Shown here: piece after piece, positions 61,364 through 64,000 of the stretch | Position numbering within the stretch: the first letter of the stretch is position 1 | How the letters are laid out: every line of letters begins with the position of its first letter | Assembly (NCBI GenBank): GCA_046582495.1 | Contig: JAYGEG010000152.1 | Span: forward strand, 21,267-85,266 | Source: TMED23 sp913054205 | GTDB lineage: Bacteria > Pseudomonadota > Alphaproteobacteria > Rhodospirillales > UBA2165 | Reading direction: 5' to 3' | Length of the DNA stretch: 64,000 nt | Program-made: the position numbers and the translations under genes | Notes under the pieces: generated by a model | The model's input: the letters and a program-made list of their open reading frames with translations, nothing else | Databases searched by the model: none | What the model was told of the DNA's origin: nothing

Positions 61364-62897
61364 GAGCAACCTTCTCGTCTTGATGATCGTGCGATAGGCC
61401 CGCCATCAGCAAGCCAATTTCTTCAACGGTAAATTCTTCGGCTGGCCGTGGAGGTGATAACTCTCCCTCGCAGATGACCGATAGTCGGTCAGAGACTTCA
61501 AAGAGTTCTTCTAAATCTTGGCTGATCACGAGTACCGCCGCACCATTGGCGGCTAAATCCAGCAAGGACTGACGGATAAACGCCGCTGACCCCGCATCAA
61601 CTCCCCAGGTAGGCTGCAACGCTACAATCACACCAGGGCATTGCAATATCTCCCGGCCAAAGATGAACTTCTGCAAATTGCCTCCCGACAAACTATTGGC
61701 AGTGTGCTGCACACCCGGCGTTTTGACATTGAATTCGGAAACAATATTGAGCGCGTAATCAACCGAGCCTTTGATATTGATAAAGCCTTTGTCCATCAAA
61801 TTCATCGATTTTGAACCTGATAGGAAGGCGTTCTCCCAAAGTGACATTTCTGGCACTGCGCCATGGCCTAAGCGCTCTTCCGGAACAAATCCCATGCCAG
61901 CATTGCGCCGAATTTTCGGGCCGGATTTTCCAACTGCCTCATTGCCGATGGAGACCGCGCTCGGATCATCAATAAGCTTTTCGCCGCTTAATACTTGCAT
62001 CAGCTCCATCTGCCCATTACCAGCAATGCCGGCGATTCCCAGCACTTCGCCTTTGCGCACTTCGAGACTGACATTTTTAAGATCAACGCCATGCTGATGA
62101 CTGGAGGCAAGGCTTAGATCGCGGACCACCAAATGCGGCGCGCCGGGCTCTGTTTTGCCGGGCTTTTCAGGGCTAACCAGATTAGCCCCCATCATCATTT
62201 CAGCCATTGAGCGCGGGCTTTCTTCAGCCGGAATACAATCATCGACGACCTCGCCCATGCGCATGATCGTCGCAAAATGGCAAAGGTCTTTGATTTCCTG
62301 TAATTTATGGCTGATATAGAGAATAGAGACGCCTTCTTCAGAAAGCGCCCGAAGCGTTACAAAAAGCTCATCCACCTCCTGCGGCGTTAAAACGGAAGTC
62401 GGCTCATCCATAATCAGCAGTTTTGGATCTTGCAGCAAACAGCGCACAACTTCTATCCGTTGTTTCTCGCCAACCGACAATGTGTGGACATAACGATCAG
62501 GATCGAGCGGCAGACCATATTGCTGGGATACATCTCGAATGCGTTGATTGAGATCACCGCTGGCAAGTTCTTTTGAAATACCAATGGCGATATTTTCTTC
62601 GACCGTCATCGCGTCAAACAACGAGAAATGCTGAAACACCATGCCGACACCCAATTTCCGCGCAGCGTTGGGGTTGGGAATAATCATTTCCTCCCCTTCC
62701 CATTTAAGCGTCCCGGAATCGGCTTTCTGAACGCCGTAGATGAATTTCACCAGTGTCGATTTGCCGGCGCCGTTTTCTCCCAATAGGGCGTGAATTTCGC
62801 CCGGCATTATTTTCATGCTGACGTTATTGTTGGCGATTACCCCTGGATAGGCTTTGTTAATCCCCTCTAATTCTAATCGCGGTATTTCTTCTGTCAT
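61356..62897 (-). CDS. ABC transporter ATP-binding protein (double cassette, nucleoside type)
   Basis: This is an about 513-residue ATPase with two nucleotide-binding domains, as in sugar and nucleoside importers. The first has Walker A ALLGENGAGKSTLVKF (about 38-53), the signature LSVGEKQRIEVVRCL and Walker B LLIMDEPTSVLTPQ. The second has a degenerate Walker A (GIAGIAGNGQMELMQV) and a signature LSGGNLQKFIFGREI, as usual for this family, so one site is probably non-hydrolytic. The ATG at 62897 follows GGGGGAAAT. It closely follows the xanthine dehydrogenase gene, linking transport with purine oxidation. Confidence 0.94.
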   Translation of the reverse strand: MTEEIPRLELEGINKAYPGVIANNNVSMKIMPGEIHALLGENGAGKSTLVKFIYGVQKADSGTLKWEGEEMIIPNPNAARKLGVGMVFQHFSLFDAMTVEENIAIGISKELASGDLNQRIRDVSQQYGLPLDPDRYVHTLSVGEKQRIEVVRCLLQDPKLLIMDEPTSVLTPQEVDELFVTLRALSEEGVSILYISHKLQEIKDLCHFATIMRMGEVVDDCIPAEESPRSMAEMMMGANLVSPEKPGKTEPGAPHLVVRDLSLASSHQHGVDLKNVSLEVRKGEVLGIAGIAGNGQMELMQVLSGEKLIDDPSAVSIGNEAVGKSGPKIRRNAGMGFVPEERLGHGAVPEMSLWENAFLSGSKSMNLMDKGFINIKGSVDYALNIVSEFNVKTPGVQHTANSLSGGNLQKFIFGREILQCPGVIVALQPTWGVDAGSAAFIRQSLLDLAANGAAVLVISQDLEELFEVSDRLSVICEGELSPPRPAEEFTVEEIGLLMAGLSHDHQDEKVAHA

Positions 62898-62910
62898 ATT
62901 TCCCCCGCCC

Positions 62911-64000
62911 CTATGCTCTAATTTCCGTGACCGCATTTAATATTGCTTCCGGCGTCGCCGGTGCATTAAGTTTCGGCAATTTCGATCCATCTCCACAGCG
63001 GGAAACAGCATCTCGAAGTGCCAGCCAAACTGAAATCGCCAGCATCAACGGCGGCTCTCCGATGGCTTTAGATCTGAATATCGTTGGTACTCGATTAGGC
63101 GCATCCTCCAGAATGTGGATATTGAGTTCAGGCGGGACATCCCGGCTGCCTGGGATTTTGTAGGTTGATGGCCCGTGAGTCAAAAGTTGCCCTTTGTCAT
63201 TCCAAACAAGCTCTTCAGACGTCAGCCAGCCCATGCCCTGCACAAAGGCACCTTCGATCTGGCCGTAATCGACACGCGGGTTCAGCGATTTCCCGCAATC
63301 TTGCAGAATATCAGTCTTCAGCGTACGCGATTCTCCGGTCAGCGTGTCGATCACTACTTCTGAAATCGAGACGCCATAACTGTAATAATAGAACGGCGAG
63401 CCGGTGCAGGTTATCGGGTCCCAGGTCAGATCAGGTGTTTGATAATAGCCGGTTGCCGATAGTGATTCGCGGTTCTCCCAGGTCATGTGGGCAAGCTCGG
63501 CAAAGCTGAGGCTCTCGTTGCCGGCATAAACCCGGTTCTGGCGGAACTCTATTTCGTTTTCAGCAACGTCGAAATTCTTGGCCGCAATTCCGGTCATCCG
63601 CGTTTTGATTTTATCGGCCGCATCATAGGCCGCCATACCATTGAGGTCGGAGCCCGCCGACGCCGCTGTCGCCGAAGTGTTGGGGACTTTGTCGGTGCGC
63701 GTTGAAGATATTTTGATGTTATCAATATCGATCTGGAAGACAGTCGCCACAACTTGCGCCACTTTGGTGAACAGCCCTTGGCCCATTTCCGTGCCGCCGT
63801 GATTTAAATGGACCGAGCCATCGGTGTAGACATGCACCAACGCGCCCGCTTGATTAAGTGCCGGCATATTAAACGAGATACCGAACTTGATCGGCATCGC
63901 GGCAATGCCTTTTTTGAGGGTTTTGTTCTCTGTGTTGAATTTCTCGATCTCTTTCTTGCGGCCTTCAAAATCAATTTCAGCCATCAGGCGATCCGTCATC
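62911..64000 (-). CDS. xdhB: Xanthine dehydrogenase molybdopterin-binding subunit, C-terminal part
   Basis: The gene continues beyond the right edge; about 363 codons of its 3' end are present. Molybdenum-site blocks of the xanthine oxidase family are visible: GTEMGQGLFTKVAQVVATVF, RTDKVPNTSATAASAGSDLN, QDCGKSLNPRVDYGQIEGA and SKAIGEPPLMLAISVWLALR. The last contains the catalytic Glu (GEPP). The protein oxidises hypoxanthine and xanthine toward urate with separate Fe-S/FAD subunits. It heads the purine block of ABC transporter, guanine deaminase and adenine deaminase. Its stop is 13 bp before the ATPase start. Confidence 0.95.
   Translation of the reverse strand, partial: MTDRLMAEIDFEGRKKEIEKFNTENKTLKKGIAAMPIKFGISFNMPALNQAGALVHVYTDGSVHLNHGGTEMGQGLFTKVAQVVATVFQIDIDNIKISSTRTDKVPNTSATAASAGSDLNGMAAYDAADKIKTRMTGIAAKNFDVAENEIEFRQNRVYAGNESLSFAELAHMTWENRESLSATGYYQTPDLTWDPITCTGSPFYYYSYGVSISEVVIDTLTGESRTLKTDILQDCGKSLNPRVDYGQIEGAFVQGMGWLTSEELVWNDKGQLLTHGPSTYKIPGSRDVPPELNIHILEDAPNRVPTIFRSKAIGEPPLMLAISVWLALRDAVSRCGDGSKLPKLNAPATPEAILNAVTEIRA

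Overview
The window looks like the chromosome of an alphaproteobacterium of moderate GC. The gene orders miaA-ilvB-ilvN-ilvC and degP-DUF2065-hflC-hflK, the CobN-type cobalamin genes, and alphaproteobacterial-style intergenic palindromes (the 'ctggaccctgg...ccggggtgacg' type) all point that way. I saw no rRNA or tRNA genes, no CRISPR array and no intact insertion sequence. The window opens inside leuA (minus strand, 3' end outside) and closes inside a xanthine dehydrogenase gene (minus strand, 5' end outside).

Region 1 (1-13.3 kb) is branched-chain amino acid and tRNA housekeeping (leuA, ilvC, ilvN, ilvB, miaA) interrupted by aromatic catabolism. Between leuA and ilvC sit a fused aryl-CoA 5-hydroxylase/old-yellow-enzyme gene, a divergent MarR regulator with a perfect 18-bp palindrome in the shared promoter, a PaaK-like aryl-CoA ligase, and a small cytoplasmic protein that strongly resembles the corrinoid/Fe-S core of reductive dehalogenases. 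A gentisate-dioxygenase-like cupin and a luciferase-like flavin monooxygenase follow miaA. Region 2 (13.4-25.9 kb) holds a sensor kinase broken by two in-frame TGA codons and lacking its phospho-acceptor histidine. It also has a flippase, a DUF1015 protein, DegP, DUF2065, HflC/HflK, an Mrp-type Fe-S carrier ATPase, a COG0523 GTPase and an exostosin-like protein.

Region 3 (26-51.5 kb) is a nearly complete cobalamin cluster: cobC, cobB, cobA, cbiD, cbiJ/cobK, cobM, a cbiG-cobJ fusion, cobI, cobL, cobH, cbiX, cobD, cobQ, cobO, cobN, cobW, cobU, a phosphatase, cobS, cobT, and the cobalt transporter cbtAB. It carries two cobalamin riboswitches, one before cobU-cobW-cobN-cobO-cobQ and one before cbtB-cbtA. 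The gene set mixes 'early cobalt' genes (CbiX, CbiD, CbiG) with 'late cobalt' CobN. The reductive-dehalogenase-like protein in region 1 is a predicted consumer of this cofactor.

Region 4 (51.5-64 kb) has a second catabolic group: 3-hydroxyanthranilate 3,4-dioxygenase, a TauD/TfdA-like oxygenase, an Asp/Glu-racemase-fold protein without the usual cysteines, an extradiol-type VOC dioxygenase and a UbiX-like flavin prenyltransferase. A purine-salvage block follows: adenine/adenosine deaminase, guanine deaminase, a BMP-type nucleoside ABC transporter and xanthine dehydrogenase.

Gene decay is visible in several places: the split kinase, a methyltransferase frameshifted in a G6 run, and two abutting 3' gene remnants next to cobD. 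Several families of palindromic repeats lie at gene ends, some overlapping the stop codons.
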